Counted from the stretch's first letter, positions 17,219-26,252 are shown. The stretch is DNA of 34,091 bases from an uncultured Methanobrevibacter sp. (GCF_902801725.1 NZ_CADCJB010000018.1:1-34091); one strand, 5' to 3'. The notes: generated by a model from the sequence alone, not told the origin. Translations and numbers: made by a program.

Positions 17219-17244
17219 AAATAGGGAAAATCAACCCTATTTTC
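17217..17244. terminator. Bidirectional hairpin between the mini-pilins and the polyferredoxin
   Basis: A perfect 10-bp inverted repeat, GAAAATAGGG (17217-17226) and CCCTATTTTC (17235-17244), with an 8-base loop. It covers the stop codons of two converging genes. T-rich ends are present in both directions, so it may end both transcripts. Confidence 0.6.
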
Positions 17245-18244
17245 CACTGATTAATGAATTTAAAATTTCACCCCAAGATTCAGAATTAATATTAAACAAA
17301 TTCATACCAGTTCTGGTTAATACTCTAATATTCTGCGGACATGCAGTTACACAGGCACCACATAAATTACAGAAATCCAAATTTGTAACAGATTTTCCGT
17401 CAATAATTTCAACAGCATTACATGGGCAAACATCCAAACAGGCATGACATGAGTCACCTTTACAAATTTGCTCATCAGTTTCCACCAATTCAAGTTTACC
17501 CTCAAACGGTTTGGTGACTGTAATTGCATCTACTGGACAGATTTCACTACACCAGGAACAATTTACACAGGAATTCTCAATAATGAATGCTTCACCAGAA
17601 ATTTCAGGAACTTCAATTTCATCAGAGAACATACATGTTGAACAAACTTCTTTAATTGCATTTTCAGGACATATTCTTTTACAAACACCACAATATACAC
17701 ATTTAGAAGTATCAACTTCAATAGAATTATTTAATTTATCAACACTTGATGAAGCTATATTATTAAGTGTAATAGCTTCAGCAGGACATAAATCTGCACA
17801 GAAAGAACAATAAATACATTTTTCTTCATCAAAACTTATTTCTCCACGAACTAATGAAGATCTATCTGGAAGGTTTCTTTCAAATAATATTGAATCTCTT
17901 GGACAAACAGATTTACATCTTCCACAATAAATACATTCATCATCATCAATTGTAGACTGAACTTTCCAAACAGGATAAGAGTCCATATTTTTAATTTTTT
18001 CTCCATCAATTGTCAATGATAATGAATCAAATGGACAAGCAACTGAACACAATCCGCAAAATACACAGGAGTCACTAACTGAAATTAGGTCCATTTCAAT
18101 TAATCCTCTTGCAATAGGAACTAAAGGACCCATCCTTAAAGAAGAAGTAGGACATGTATCAACACAAATTCCACAACCCACACAATTTTTATCATCATAA
18201 GATAATTTACGGTGTTCCCCACCAATACGTTCTATATCAAACAT
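17237..18244 (-). CDS. Polyferredoxin with eight [4Fe-4S] motifs
   Basis: 335 residues containing eight four-cysteine cluster motifs, starting at C21, C60, C104, C143, C182, C226, C261 and C292. Seven follow CxxCxxCxxxCP; the seventh is CxxxxCxxCxxxCP (C261, C266, C269, C273). An extra pair C201-x2-C204 follows the fifth motif. There is no signal peptide or membrane segment, so it should act as a soluble electron wire. It differs from MvhB, which has about twelve clusters, and I cannot tie it to a particular oxidoreductase. The ferredoxin gene just upstream ends 9 bases before its start, and TGAGGT at that stop serves as ribosome-binding site. Confidence 0.88.
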   Translation of the reverse strand: MFDIERIGGEHRKLSYDDKNCVGCGICVDTCPTSSLRMGPLVPIARGLIEMDLISVSDSCVFCGLCSVACPFDSLSLTIDGEKIKNMDSYPVWKVQSTIDDDECIYCGRCKSVCPRDSILFERNLPDRSSLVRGEISFDEEKCIYCSFCADLCPAEAITLNNIASSSVDKLNNSIEVDTSKCVYCGVCKRICPENAIKEVCSTCMFSDEIEVPEISGEAFIIENSCVNCSWCSEICPVDAITVTKPFEGKLELVETDEQICKGDSCHACLDVCPCNAVEIIDGKSVTNLDFCNLCGACVTACPQNIRVLTRTGMNLFNINSESWGEILNSLISGK

Positions 18245-18253
18245 AAAACAACC

Positions 18254-18445
18254 TCATACTTTAGATATAGCCTGATTTGGGCAATTTTGTATACAAAGAT
18301 CACAATCATCACAATTTTCAGGAACTATTTTTACATCCCCATTGTCTTCAATAATTGCACCTTGTTCACAAAGTTTAATACACAATCCTTGCACGGGACA
18401 ATCCTGGATATGTCCACATGCCTCCGAATCAATTTTTACTGCCAT
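18254..18445 (-). CDS. Small 4Fe-4S ferredoxin with one unusual cluster motif
   Basis: 63 residues. The second motif is standard, CDDCDLCIQNCP (C45, C48, C51, C55). The first is C10-x5-C16-P-x4-C22-x3-C26 (ACGHIQDCPVQGLCIKLCE), with wider spacing than CxxCxxCxxxCP. Such spacing could still hold a cluster or could bind metal differently. It forms a two-gene unit with the polyferredoxin and may deliver electrons to it. A good ribosome-binding site (GGTGGTTATATG) supports the start. Confidence 0.87.
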   Translation of the reverse strand: MAVKIDSEACGHIQDCPVQGLCIKLCEQGAIIEDNGDVKIVPENCDDCDLCIQNCPNQAISKV

Positions 18446-18551
18446 ATAACCACCTCAATAATTCCATATGATTATCATTAAAAAAAAATAATACACATGT
18501 AATTAAAAATTTATCGAAATGAATATATAAACATATCGATTATATTCTTGA

Positions 18552-19010
18552 CTATTCAATAAGATTCCCATTATTATTAATCTCACCACTTCTAATACGA
18601 GTGGATGAAATCGGGTTTCCATCATAAGCCATTACAAAATTAACAACAATAATATCAAGAGGTTTCATACCTTTAGAAACTCTAATTTCATTAATTTTGA
18701 CTGCTGTTGGTTCAGTCTCTTTACTGACAACTATAGCTTCAAAATCACCATCATAAATAGTTGTGCCAAAAGGATCTTCCAAAGGAACAACTGTAAAATT
18801 AGATTTATCTGAAAAAAAACATTTAAGATTTTTCATTCTTTCTTCACAAGGGTCAATATTTCCTTTAAGGCCTCCAAAAGCATCAGAAGTTACCCCAATT
18901 TCAACTCTGTCCCCCATTTCAAAAGCAGTAGATAATAATTTTTTATGACCATCATGGAATTTGTCAAATGTTCCACCAACAGCCACTTTAGAATATTTTT
19001 TAGAATCCAT
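18552..19010 (-). CDS. coaD: Phosphopantetheine adenylyltransferase, archaeal type
   Basis: A 152-residue nucleotidyltransferase of the archaeal/eukaryotic PPAT family (COG1019), making dephospho-CoA from 4'-phosphopantetheine and ATP. The first signature is GGTFDKFHDGHKKLL (T14, H19, H22 in the TxxxxHxxH form) and the second is ISSTRIR near residue 137. Length is normal. It is monocistronic, with a TATA-like TTTATAATA about 45 bases upstream of the ATG. Confidence 0.94.
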   Translation of the reverse strand: MDSKKYSKVAVGGTFDKFHDGHKKLLSTAFEMGDRVEIGVTSDAFGGLKGNIDPCEERMKNLKCFFSDKSNFTVVPLEDPFGTTIYDGDFEAIVVSKETEPTAVKINEIRVSKGMKPLDIIVVNFVMAYDGNPISSTRIRSGEINNNGNLIE

Positions 19011-19119
19011 AATCTTGTCCTAATAGCTTGCTTATTAAAATTTTATTAAAACTATTATAAATTATTAGCTATTGGGAAAAAAAGAATCATAAAAAAAATA
19101 AAAAAAATAGAGTAGGAAA

Positions 19120-22026
19120 TTAGAACTCTAAATCAATATAATAGCCGTTAAGACTATATGAATTTGCATTCCAATTTACTACATTTCCAAACGAGTTTCT
19201 AGTACTTGTTGCATCAGCTACAGTCCAAGTGTCTCCAACTAATACCTGTGACCATACGTGTCCGTAAGTACCACTGGAGAATGTACATGTACCGTGCACA
19301 TACCTAGCTGGAAGGCCTGCTGCTCTAGACAATGCTACAACCAAATGAGCATGGTCTACACAATTTCCAGTTCCAGCATTTAATGTGCCAACAGCTCCAT
19401 ATCTTGTATCATAATAGAAACTATATGAAATTGTATCTCTAACATAATTAAAGATTGCTTTAGCTTTTGCTTTTTCAGATGTCATTCCCTTGGTCAACTT
19501 AGCAGCTAAATTCTTAATTTGAGAATTATGTACTTGACAATTTGTAGTGGCTGTCAAGAACTGTGCTAAATTTTTATAGGTATTTTTAGAGTTTAGATTG
19601 CTAGTTGTTGCATCGGACAATGATCTTACAGCAGTGTAAGCCGGCATGATGCCATTATCACCATAAAATGCAACTGCACGTGAGAGTGCAAATACTACAC
19701 CTTTATACCCAATAGTTCCCACTTTTGAATCAACAGAATTAGGCATGATTCCTTTTGATTGTGCAGTTTTGACAATACTTCTAGCTACAGAGAGATAATC
19801 ATACAAATAACCTTGGTCATAAGCATCACCAGGTTTTTTAGGATTTGCAACCTTCATAACAGGAATATCTTCTTCACTACCTGATTTCAAATTAATTATG
19901 GCTTTGGAAACCAAATATAAGAAATCCGCAGTAGTATAGTATAAATTACCTATTTTAACTTTGGAAGGTAATTTTTCATTATCTTCAATGTAACCATTCA
20001 CATCCTTACATGCTTTAAATAACTGTTTTAATGTAACTTTGTTGACAATGTGAATTATTGAAGTACGTGTAGTGGAGTCGTGTGAAAATTTAATTTTATG
20101 GTCTCCCTTAGGCAATTCACCCAAATTAACTTTAGCTACACCATCATCATTAGTTTTTGCAGTGTAAGTTTTACCTCTTATGGTAAAAGTAATTTTAGCT
20201 TTTTTAATTGGTTTATCTTTACCATCAACAGCTTTAACTGAATAAGAAACCTTGGTTCCAACAGATGCATACAACTGTTTAGCAATAAATTTAGTTCCAT
20301 TAACTAAAATCTTTTTTGTTAGAACATCAGATTTATAATATGCATTTGAAACAGCGACTTTTATAGGATAGTATCCCACTACAGCATTAATTTGTAATTT
20401 AGCTATGCCTTTTGAATCGGTTTTGTAAACGTAAGACTTGCCTTTAAATACAAATTTAACACCAACATTTTTAAGGATATTGCCTTTTTCATCTTTTACA
20501 AGGGCTCTGAAACAAGATTTGTCCTTATATTTCATGTTTAAATTTTTAGCAATTACTTTTGCCTTCAATTTTGAAATAACAATATTGTTTGAACCTTTAG
20601 CATAATATTTTGAACCAATTGAATCATGGGAATACTTGACAACATAATTTCCAGGTTTCAAATTGCCGACAGCAATTTTAGCTACACCTTTTGAATTAGT
20701 TTTTGCATAGAAAGATTTGCCGTTTAAAATGAACTTTACAGTTTTATTGCTTAAAGGATTATTTGATTGTTTTAGAGTTACTTTAAAGTTAGACCCATCT
20801 TTATATGTCATGTTTAAATCAGAAGCTTTGAATGCGTATACAGGATTTTGAACATATAACTTACTGGATCCTGATGTCGCATAAAACATTGAATTTCCAC
20901 GATATGCATACTTAACAGTATAGGTACCTTTTGAAAGTCCGGAAATAGTTATATTAGCTATTCCATCCAAATTTGCCTTTTTGGTTATAGTTTTACCATT
21001 ATAAGTAAAGTCAATTACTCCTTTCTTAATGTTAACATTGTGTTTTGATTTTAAAGCCACTTTGAAAACATACTTTGTGTTAGGAGCAATATATGTTTTG
21101 GAAGGCTTGTGGGTAAGAGTAGATTGATCTTTTTTAACTACAATCTTATTGGATAGCACTTGCTTTGAATATGGGTTAGTTGATGTAATGGTGTAATTAC
21201 CCACATTCAGATAAACATTTACTTTTGCAACCCCATTCTTATTTGTAGTTCTTGTATAAGTCTTACCGTTCAGTTTAAATGAAACTTTAGTATTTGCCAA
21301 AGCCTCCCCATCTTTTAAAAATGTTGCTTGATATGGAGAAGTATATCCATAATATTTTTCTATGTTGCTTCCTTTTACAGATGACAATACTTTAACTTTC
21401 TTTGAAAGAGAAGAAGCAGAATAATTTGAATTACCTGCATAAGTTAAGGAAAGAGAATATGAACCAACAGCCAAAGCAGCTGTTTTGATTGATGCAACAC
21501 CATTATTGTTAGTGTTGGCAGAATATGTTTTTCCGTTAACTTTTAAAGAAATTTTTTGACCCTTTAAAGCATTGCTTGAATTATCTTTTAAAGTAACCTT
21601 AAAAATTGTGCCTGCTTTACTATATGAAGTATCACTGACAGACAACATTGTAGGCACTTTAGTAGTGTTTGCAACATTTGAACCTGATGAATTTGCTGAA
21701 ACAACAGCATCATCATTTGAAACGGAAAGAATATTATCCTCACCGCCAGAATATGAAGACAAATTGTCGCTAGCACCAGCAGATGCAAAGGAAGCTCTCA
21801 ATGTTCCATTATTATCATCATGAGAATTAACTATATTAGTTTCTGAGATAGAATACTCGTTTGAAATTTCTAATTTATTTTGTACAGACAATGTATCGAC
21901 ATCGTCATCTAAATTTGAATATTCACTAATTGAAACATTTGTAGAATCAACAGCACTAACAGCACCCAATAAAATAAAAAGGGATAGTGCGATTGATATT
22001 ATTAATGTTTTATTTTTTATCGAAAT
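19120..22026 (-). CDS. Secreted Ig-repeat, pseudomurein-binding, transglutaminase-domain surface protein
   Basis: About 968 residues if translated from ATT at 22026. Residues 1-26 form a signal peptide (ISIKNKTLIISIALSLFIL, LGAVSA, then cleavage). A Ser/Asn/Asp-rich stretch follows, then about six Ig-like repeats of ~85 residues (each with an NGKTYxAxTNxxGVAxI core), two probable pseudomurein-binding repeats (about 670-810) and a C-terminal transglutaminase-like domain. The expected triad is C889 in GTGNCVDHAH, H923 in YGHVWSQ and D938 in VADATSTRN. The layout of wall-binding repeats plus a Cys-His-Asp domain resembles the phage pseudomurein endoisopeptidases PeiW/PeiP and the adhesin-like proteins of Methanobrevibacter. 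Wall remodelling or adhesion is inferred. The first ATG/GTG/TTG in frame (TTG, 21969) would cut the signal peptide in half. Confidence 0.88.
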   Translation of the reverse strand: MSIKNKTLIISIALSLFILLGAVSAVDSTNVSISEYSNLDDDVDTLSVQNKLEISNEYSISETNIVNSHDDNNGTLRASFASAGASDNLSSYSGGEDNILSVSNDDAVVSANSSGSNVANTTKVPTMLSVSDTSYSKAGTIFKVTLKDNSSNALKGQKISLKVNGKTYSANTNNNGVASIKTAALAVGSYSLSLTYAGNSNYSASSLSKKVKVLSSVKGSNIEKYYGYTSPYQATFLKDGEALANTKVSFKLNGKTYTRTTNKNGVAKVNVYLNVGNYTITSTNPYSKQVLSNKIVVKKDQSTLTHKPSKTYIAPNTKYVFKVALKSKHNVNIKKGVIDFTYNGKTITKKANLDGIANITISGLSKGTYTVKYAYRGNSMFYATSGSSKLYVQNPVYAFKASDLNMTYKDGSNFKVTLKQSNNPLSNKTVKFILNGKSFYAKTNSKGVAKIAVGNLKPGNYVVKYSHDSIGSKYYAKGSNNIVISKLKAKVIAKNLNMKYKDKSCFRALVKDEKGNILKNVGVKFVFKGKSYVYKTDSKGIAKLQINAVVGYYPIKVAVSNAYYKSDVLTKKILVNGTKFIAKQLYASVGTKVSYSVKAVDGKDKPIKKAKITFTIRGKTYTAKTNDDGVAKVNLGELPKGDHKIKFSHDSTTRTSIIHIVNKVTLKQLFKACKDVNGYIEDNEKLPSKVKIGNLYYTTADFLYLVSKAIINLKSGSEEDIPVMKVANPKKPGDAYDQGYLYDYLSVARSIVKTAQSKGIMPNSVDSKVGTIGYKGVVFALSRAVAFYGDNGIMPAYTAVRSLSDATTSNLNSKNTYKNLAQFLTATTNCQVHNSQIKNLAAKLTKGMTSEKAKAKAIFNYVRDTISYSFYYDTRYGAVGTLNAGTGNCVDHAHLVVALSRAAGLPARYVHGTCTFSSGTYGHVWSQVLVGDTWTVADATSTRNSFGNVVNWNANSYSLNGYYIDLEF

Positions 22027-22031
22027 TTTTC

Positions 22032-22038
22032 CACCTCT
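22032..22038 (-). promoter_or_regulatory. Ribosome-binding site placing an ATT start for the surface protein
   Basis: Minus strand AGAGGTG, followed by five bases and ATT in the frame of the signal peptide. No ATG, GTG or TTG exists in that frame between the preceding TGA and codon 20. The site is otherwise unexplained, since the GTG inside it runs into a stop within a few codons. Confidence 0.6.
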
Positions 22039-22052
22039 TGGTTCTCATTACG

Positions 22053-22065
22053 AAAATTTTATAGT
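22053..22065 (-). promoter_or_regulatory. Probable TATA box of the surface protein gene
   Basis: Minus strand ACTATAAAATTTT, about 34 bases before the proposed ATT start. AT-richness of the surroundings makes the exact element uncertain. Confidence 0.4.
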
Positions 22066-22460
22066 AAAAAATGATTATACTAACATATAGGATTTCATAA
22101 TGAGTAGATAAAGATATATAATTTATTCCTATATAAATGTTTTTAAAACTTAAAAAAATGAAAAACAAGTTAAAAACCAATATATTGATAAAAAAAGATT
22201 AAAAATATATAGAAATCGAAAATAAAAGAACAATCTTATTGAAATAAACTATAATAAGATTAAATAGCTTGAATATAATTTAAATAAAAAACAATGCCAT
22301 CATAAATGAAATCTTAATTAAATGTCTTTTTATAGAAAAAATTAGCATATGATTTTGTTTTATAAAAAAATTAGGCAAATTATTGTTTGCATATTAAAAA
22401 TTAAGTGCAAAATTACGAATTATATCAAAAATAAATAATTAAAATTAAAATTGAGATAAT
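22066..22460. other. Gene-free AT-rich spacer between divergent genes
   Basis: This is the rest of the 434-base gap between the surface-protein gene and the radical SAM gene. It is strongly A/T-rich with many poly-A/T runs. I see no ORF above about 20 codons with a ribosome-binding site, no tRNA-like fold and no clear repeat array. It probably holds both promoters and regulatory sites for the surface protein. Confidence 0.6.
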
Positions 22461-24014
22461 ATGTTATATGAAAAAAATACCTTTCAAAAAAACCACAGAA
22501 ATATTGACATTCGCGTGGGATTGGCATATCCTAATGTTTACAAGACTGCAATGTCCTCACTAGGCTATAACATATTATACAACAAGCTTAATGAAAGAGA
22601 GGATAGCTGGTGTGAAAGAGTAATCTTTCCAAATTCAAAAACCATCGAGTCAAATACTCCAATGAAATATCTTGACATCATCAGTTTTACATTGCAATTT
22701 GAAGAAGACTATTTCAATGCATTGGAAATGCTGAAAAATGCCGAAATTCCCCTTAAAAGAAAAGAACGTGACAAAAATTATCCTCTAATCATAGCAGGAG
22801 GACCATGTGCAACAGCAAATCCAATGCCCCTGTCTGACTATATAGATGCATTCATTATCGGTGAGGGAGAATATGTCCTTAGCGAATTTTTAGACACATA
22901 TCTCAATTCTAAAAAAGACCTCGAGAGCTATCTGAAAATATCAGGAGTTTACATTCCAGAGTATAACAACAAAGCAAAAATTTCTCTGGTTTCCGATATG
23001 AATATGGCATATCACATAACCGAGCCGGTAATTAGCAGAAGCGATGATGAAAGTTATCAAACCGTCTTCAACAACACCATAATGCTAAATGTTTCAAGAG
23101 GTTGCGTTAGGGGATGCAGATTCTGCATGTCCAGCTATCTTTACAGGCCAGTTAGGGAAACAAACTATGAAAAGTTAATTGACATAGCAATCAAAACCCG
23201 ACAAAATACTGGGTTGAATAAAATTACGTTAATCGGTGCGGCAGTATCTGACTACAGCAATCTGGAAAATCTAATTGACGGACTTGAAAAAGAGGGTTTT
23301 CAGATTTCAACACCATCGCTTAGAATCGAATCAATTACCAAAAAAACATTAGAAACACTGAGACAAAGTGGACTTAAAACAATAACCCTTGCACCAGAGT
23401 CCATCAGCAGGTTGCGGAAAGTGATCAATAAAGACATACTGGATGAAACAATTTTTACAGTAATAAAAAATGCTGTTGAATTGAACTTCAAAATTAAGCT
23501 GTACTTCCTGATTGGAATTCCTGGGGAAAGCATGGACGACATTAAAGAACTTGCAGAATATATGAAAAAAATAGCGAATATGCATTATAATATTAAGAAT
23601 GTAAAATTCAGTGTGAACCCATTAGTTCCAAAACCGCACACACCACTGCAGTGGGAAAATTTTGATTTTAAAGATATCAAACATAAAACAAGATATCTCA
23701 AAAAAGAAATGAAAAAATACAACATAAAGTGCGAAAGTCCTAAAAAAAGTATGATTCAATATATACTATCTTGTGGAAATAGGGACGTTGGTGGCCTTAT
23801 TGAGAAATCATTGTCAAAATCCCCCACCCTCAAAGATTGGAGGGAACTACTCCCAAAGTACAATATTGATGATGAACTGCCATGGGACAATATTGATGTT
23901 AGTGTAGAAAAAAGATTTTTAAAAATAGAACATTCACGACTAAAAAAATTAAAGCAAACACCATGGTGTGAAACTAACCCATGCTATAACTGTGGGGCAT
24001 GTGAAAAAAAATAA
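22461..24014 (+). CDS. Radical SAM protein with B12-binding-like N-terminus and C-terminal cysteine cluster
   Basis: 517 residues. The radical SAM cluster is C215-x3-C219-x2-C222 in SRGCVRGCRFCMSS. The first ~190 residues (LAYPNVYKTAMSSLGYNILYN..., IIAGGPCATANP, IIGEGEYVL) match the B12-binding/radical SAM group (the TIGR03960-like architecture), although the classical DxHxxG cobalamin motif is not evident. The C-terminus has C503, C508, C511 and C514 (WCETNPCYNCGACEKK), suggesting an auxiliary Fe-S cluster. The reaction is unknown; tRNA or cofactor modification are possibilities. Aminotransferase and CDF genes follow on the same strand. Confidence 0.88.
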   Translation: MLYEKNTFQKNHRNIDIRVGLAYPNVYKTAMSSLGYNILYNKLNEREDSWCERVIFPNSKTIESNTPMKYLDIISFTLQFEEDYFNALEMLKNAEIPLKRKERDKNYPLIIAGGPCATANPMPLSDYIDAFIIGEGEYVLSEFLDTYLNSKKDLESYLKISGVYIPEYNNKAKISLVSDMNMAYHITEPVISRSDDESYQTVFNNTIMLNVSRGCVRGCRFCMSSYLYRPVRETNYEKLIDIAIKTRQNTGLNKITLIGAAVSDYSNLENLIDGLEKEGFQISTPSLRIESITKKTLETLRQSGLKTITLAPESISRLRKVINKDILDETIFTVIKNAVELNFKIKLYFLIGIPGESMDDIKELAEYMKKIANMHYNIKNVKFSVNPLVPKPHTPLQWENFDFKDIKHKTRYLKKEMKKYNIKCESPKKSMIQYILSCGNRDVGGLIEKSLSKSPTLKDWRELLPKYNIDDELPWDNIDVSVEKRFLKIEHSRLKKLKQTPWCETNPCYNCGACEKK

Positions 24015-24071
24015 TTACTAGAAAAAATTAAAATTACTATAATAATAAATAATACAAAAGAGGTAAAAATT

Positions 24072-25181
24072 ATGATTAATCCAGCGAGTAGAACAAAAGT
24101 AATAGAACTGTCATTAATAAGAAAAATGTTTGAGGCAACAAAACCTGGGGCAATAAACCTAGGAATTGGTGAACCTGACTTCGATGTACCTCAAAATATT
24201 AAGGATGCTATGAAAAGATCCATTGACAATAATGACACACATTATACCCCAAACAAAGGGTATATTGAGTTAAGGGAAGAAATAGCCAAAAAATTCAAAA
24301 ATGAAAATGGCATTAACACCGACCCTGAAAACATTATTGTGACTGTAGGAGCCAGTGAAGCATTATACATAAGTGCACAGGCATTTATGGAAAGCGGTGA
24401 TGAAATACTTTTACCAAATCCTAGTTTTTTATTATATGAAGCCTGTATTAACCTTGCAGGAGGAAAAATAGTGCCTGTTGATTGTAAAATGGAAAATGAA
24501 TTTAAGTTGAAAGCTGAGGATGTTTTGGAAAAAATAACCAGCAAAACAAAAGCAATAATTTTAAATTCACCATCCAACCCTACAGGAGCAGTTATGGAAA
24601 AAGAAGACATAAAAGCAATAGCAGATTTATCAATGGACCATAACTTCATGATTATTTCCGATGAGATATATGAAAAAATAATTTATGATAAAAAGCATTA
24701 CTCTCCTGCAAGATACAGTGATAATGTCATTACAATAAATGGATTCTCAAAAACATATGCAATGACAGGATTAAGGGTAGGCTATCTGACTGCAAATGAA
24801 GCCCACTGCGAAGAACTCTTTAAAATTCATCAAAACAGCATTGCATGCTCCAATTCGACTGCACAAAGAGGAGCGTATGAAGCATTGACCGGTCCTCAGG
24901 ACGAAGTTCATAAAATGGTTAGCGAATTTAAAAGAAGACGAGACCTGATTGTTTCAAGACTTAATGAAATGGGCTATGAAACAGTAAATGCTGAAGGAGC
25001 ATTTTACGTATTTCCAAAAATTGAAGATAAAGACTTTGTTAAAAAAGCTGCTGATGCAGGAGTAATAACAGTTTCAGGAGCCGCATTCGGATCTAACGGT
25101 GAAGGACATGTCAGAATGTCTTATGCAAATTCCTATGAAAATATCAAAAAAGCAATGGATATTTTAGAAGATGGTGTATAA
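24072..25181 (+). CDS. PLP-dependent class I/II aminotransferase (aspartate aminotransferase family)
   Basis: 369 residues, fold-type I aminotransferase. The catalytic lysine (about residue 228) lies in NGFSKTYAMTGLRVGY. Other motifs are GIGEPDFDVP, VTVGASEAL, NSPSNPTGAV and the C-terminal HVRMSYANSYE containing the substrate-carboxylate arginine. Members transfer amino groups from Asp, Ala or aromatic amino acids; substrate cannot be set from sequence. A clean ribosome-binding site AGAGGT precedes the ATG, and the CDF gene begins directly at its stop. Confidence 0.92.
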   Translation: MINPASRTKVIELSLIRKMFEATKPGAINLGIGEPDFDVPQNIKDAMKRSIDNNDTHYTPNKGYIELREEIAKKFKNENGINTDPENIIVTVGASEALYISAQAFMESGDEILLPNPSFLLYEACINLAGGKIVPVDCKMENEFKLKAEDVLEKITSKTKAIILNSPSNPTGAVMEKEDIKAIADLSMDHNFMIISDEIYEKIIYDKKHYSPARYSDNVITINGFSKTYAMTGLRVGYLTANEAHCEELFKIHQNSIACSNSTAQRGAYEALTGPQDEVHKMVSEFKRRRDLIVSRLNEMGYETVNAEGAFYVFPKIEDKDFVKKAADAGVITVSGAAFGSNGEGHVRMSYANSYENIKKAMDILEDGV

Positions 25182-26090
25182 ATGGATGAATTTAGAAACA
25201 AAGCCGGTAAAAAAGCAGCTACAGTAGCTATCATTGCTAACTGCTTTTTAACTGTTTTTAACATTGCAATAGGCATGATAGCCGGAAGTTATGCATTAAT
25301 ATCTGAAGGAGCACACACTTTATCCGATGTCATAACATCCATTATAGCTTATCTGGGGTTTAAAATAGGTCAAAAACCGGCTGATGATGAACATCCTATT
25401 GGTCATGGACGTGCAGAAGCAATAAGCGGACTGGTAATTGTTATTTTTTTAGTATTGGTGTCCTACGAAATCATGTTAGGTGCAATTGAAAAGCTAATCA
25501 ATCCATCAACAATTACAGTACCCGAAACAATAGCTGCAATAATGGCCATTTTCGGAATAATCATCAACTTCGCCGTAAGTGAATATATCATAAGAATAGG
25601 AAAACAAATTAATAGTCCAGCCATTGTTGCTGATGGAAAGCATCAAAAAACAGATATTTTTGCATCAATTGCTATTTTGGCAGGTGTTATCGCATCAAAT
25701 CTAGGTTTTCCTATAATCGATCCATTAGTAGGATTAATAATAGGATTTTTTATTTTAAAAACTGCATATGAAATTGGAAAAGAAAATATCGACAACATCA
25801 TGGGAAAAGTCCCATCAAAAGAACTTATAAGCGAAATTGAAAAAGTTGCAAACAATTCCACACCAAAGGCTCAAAATGCACATGAAATTAAAGTTGATTA
25901 TTTGGGTTCCTACGCAACAGTTACCCTGCATGTTGAAGTCGATGGAAGCATGACATTGGATGAAGCACATAAAATTATTCATATTATTCAGAATAACATT
26001 ACTCAAGAGATACCTGAAATAAAATATGCAGTAGTGCACGCATGCCCAATTGGATTAGAGTACAACCATGACCAAGAAATAGACAATTAA
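25182..26090 (+). CDS. Cation diffusion facilitator (CDF) family transporter, complete-site paralogue
   Basis: A 302-residue CDF efflux transporter with six membrane helices and a cytoplasmic tail domain (about 205-302). Transport site: H45 and D49 (EGAHTLSDV) and H154 and D158 (DGKHQKTDI), the set linked to zinc. The loop after TM2 reads ADDEHPIGHGRAEA and keeps D68, H71 and H75, the YiiP site-B residues that the paralogue at 4142-5032 has lost. The two paralogues align from end to end with the same residue numbering up to position 160. The ATG abuts the stop of the aminotransferase gene, with GGTG as ribosome-binding site. Confidence 0.93.
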   Translation: MDEFRNKAGKKAATVAIIANCFLTVFNIAIGMIAGSYALISEGAHTLSDVITSIIAYLGFKIGQKPADDEHPIGHGRAEAISGLVIVIFLVLVSYEIMLGAIEKLINPSTITVPETIAAIMAIFGIIINFAVSEYIIRIGKQINSPAIVADGKHQKTDIFASIAILAGVIASNLGFPIIDPLVGLIIGFFILKTAYEIGKENIDNIMGKVPSKELISEIEKVANNSTPKAQNAHEIKVDYLGSYATVTLHVEVDGSMTLDEAHKIIHIIQNNITQEIPEIKYAVVHACPIGLEYNHDQEIDN

Positions 26091-26099
26091 TAATAAAAA

Positions 26100-26183
26100 C
26101 GCCGGGACCGGGATTTGAACCCGGGTGGTCGTATGACCATCGGATTAGCAGTCCGACGCCGTACCAGGCTGGGCCATCCCGAC
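26100..26183 (-). tRNA. tRNA-Ser (anticodon GCU)
   Basis: 84-base class II tRNA. Acceptor GTCGGGA/TCCCGGC (with one U-G pair) is followed by discriminator G. The D arm is GCC...GGC. Anticodon stem TCGGA/TCCGA carries loop CTGCTAA, giving anticodon GCU, which reads AGU/AGC serine codons. The long variable arm TGGTC...GACCA and the T arm CCGGG-TTCAAAT-CCCGG are complete. CCA is not encoded and no intron is seen. Confidence 0.97.
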
Positions 26184-26223
26184 ATATGAAAAAAACAAGT
26201 ATAATAAATTATATGTTGAAACT

Positions 26224-26233
26224 TATTTATAAA
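26224..26233 (-). promoter_or_regulatory. Probable TATA box of tRNA-Ser
   Basis: Minus strand TTTATAAATA in the short gap between the SRP RNA 3' end and the tRNA. Initiation about 26 bases downstream would give a roughly 20-base 5' leader. Confidence 0.5.
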
Positions 26234-26252
26234 CTTAATTATTTATATAAAT

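Noticed and set aside
22066-22460. Possible small ORFs or RNA in the long spacer before the radical SAM gene
   Set aside because: Reading frames are under about 20 codons without a ribosome-binding site, and the base composition is low-complexity A/T without stable GC-containing stems.
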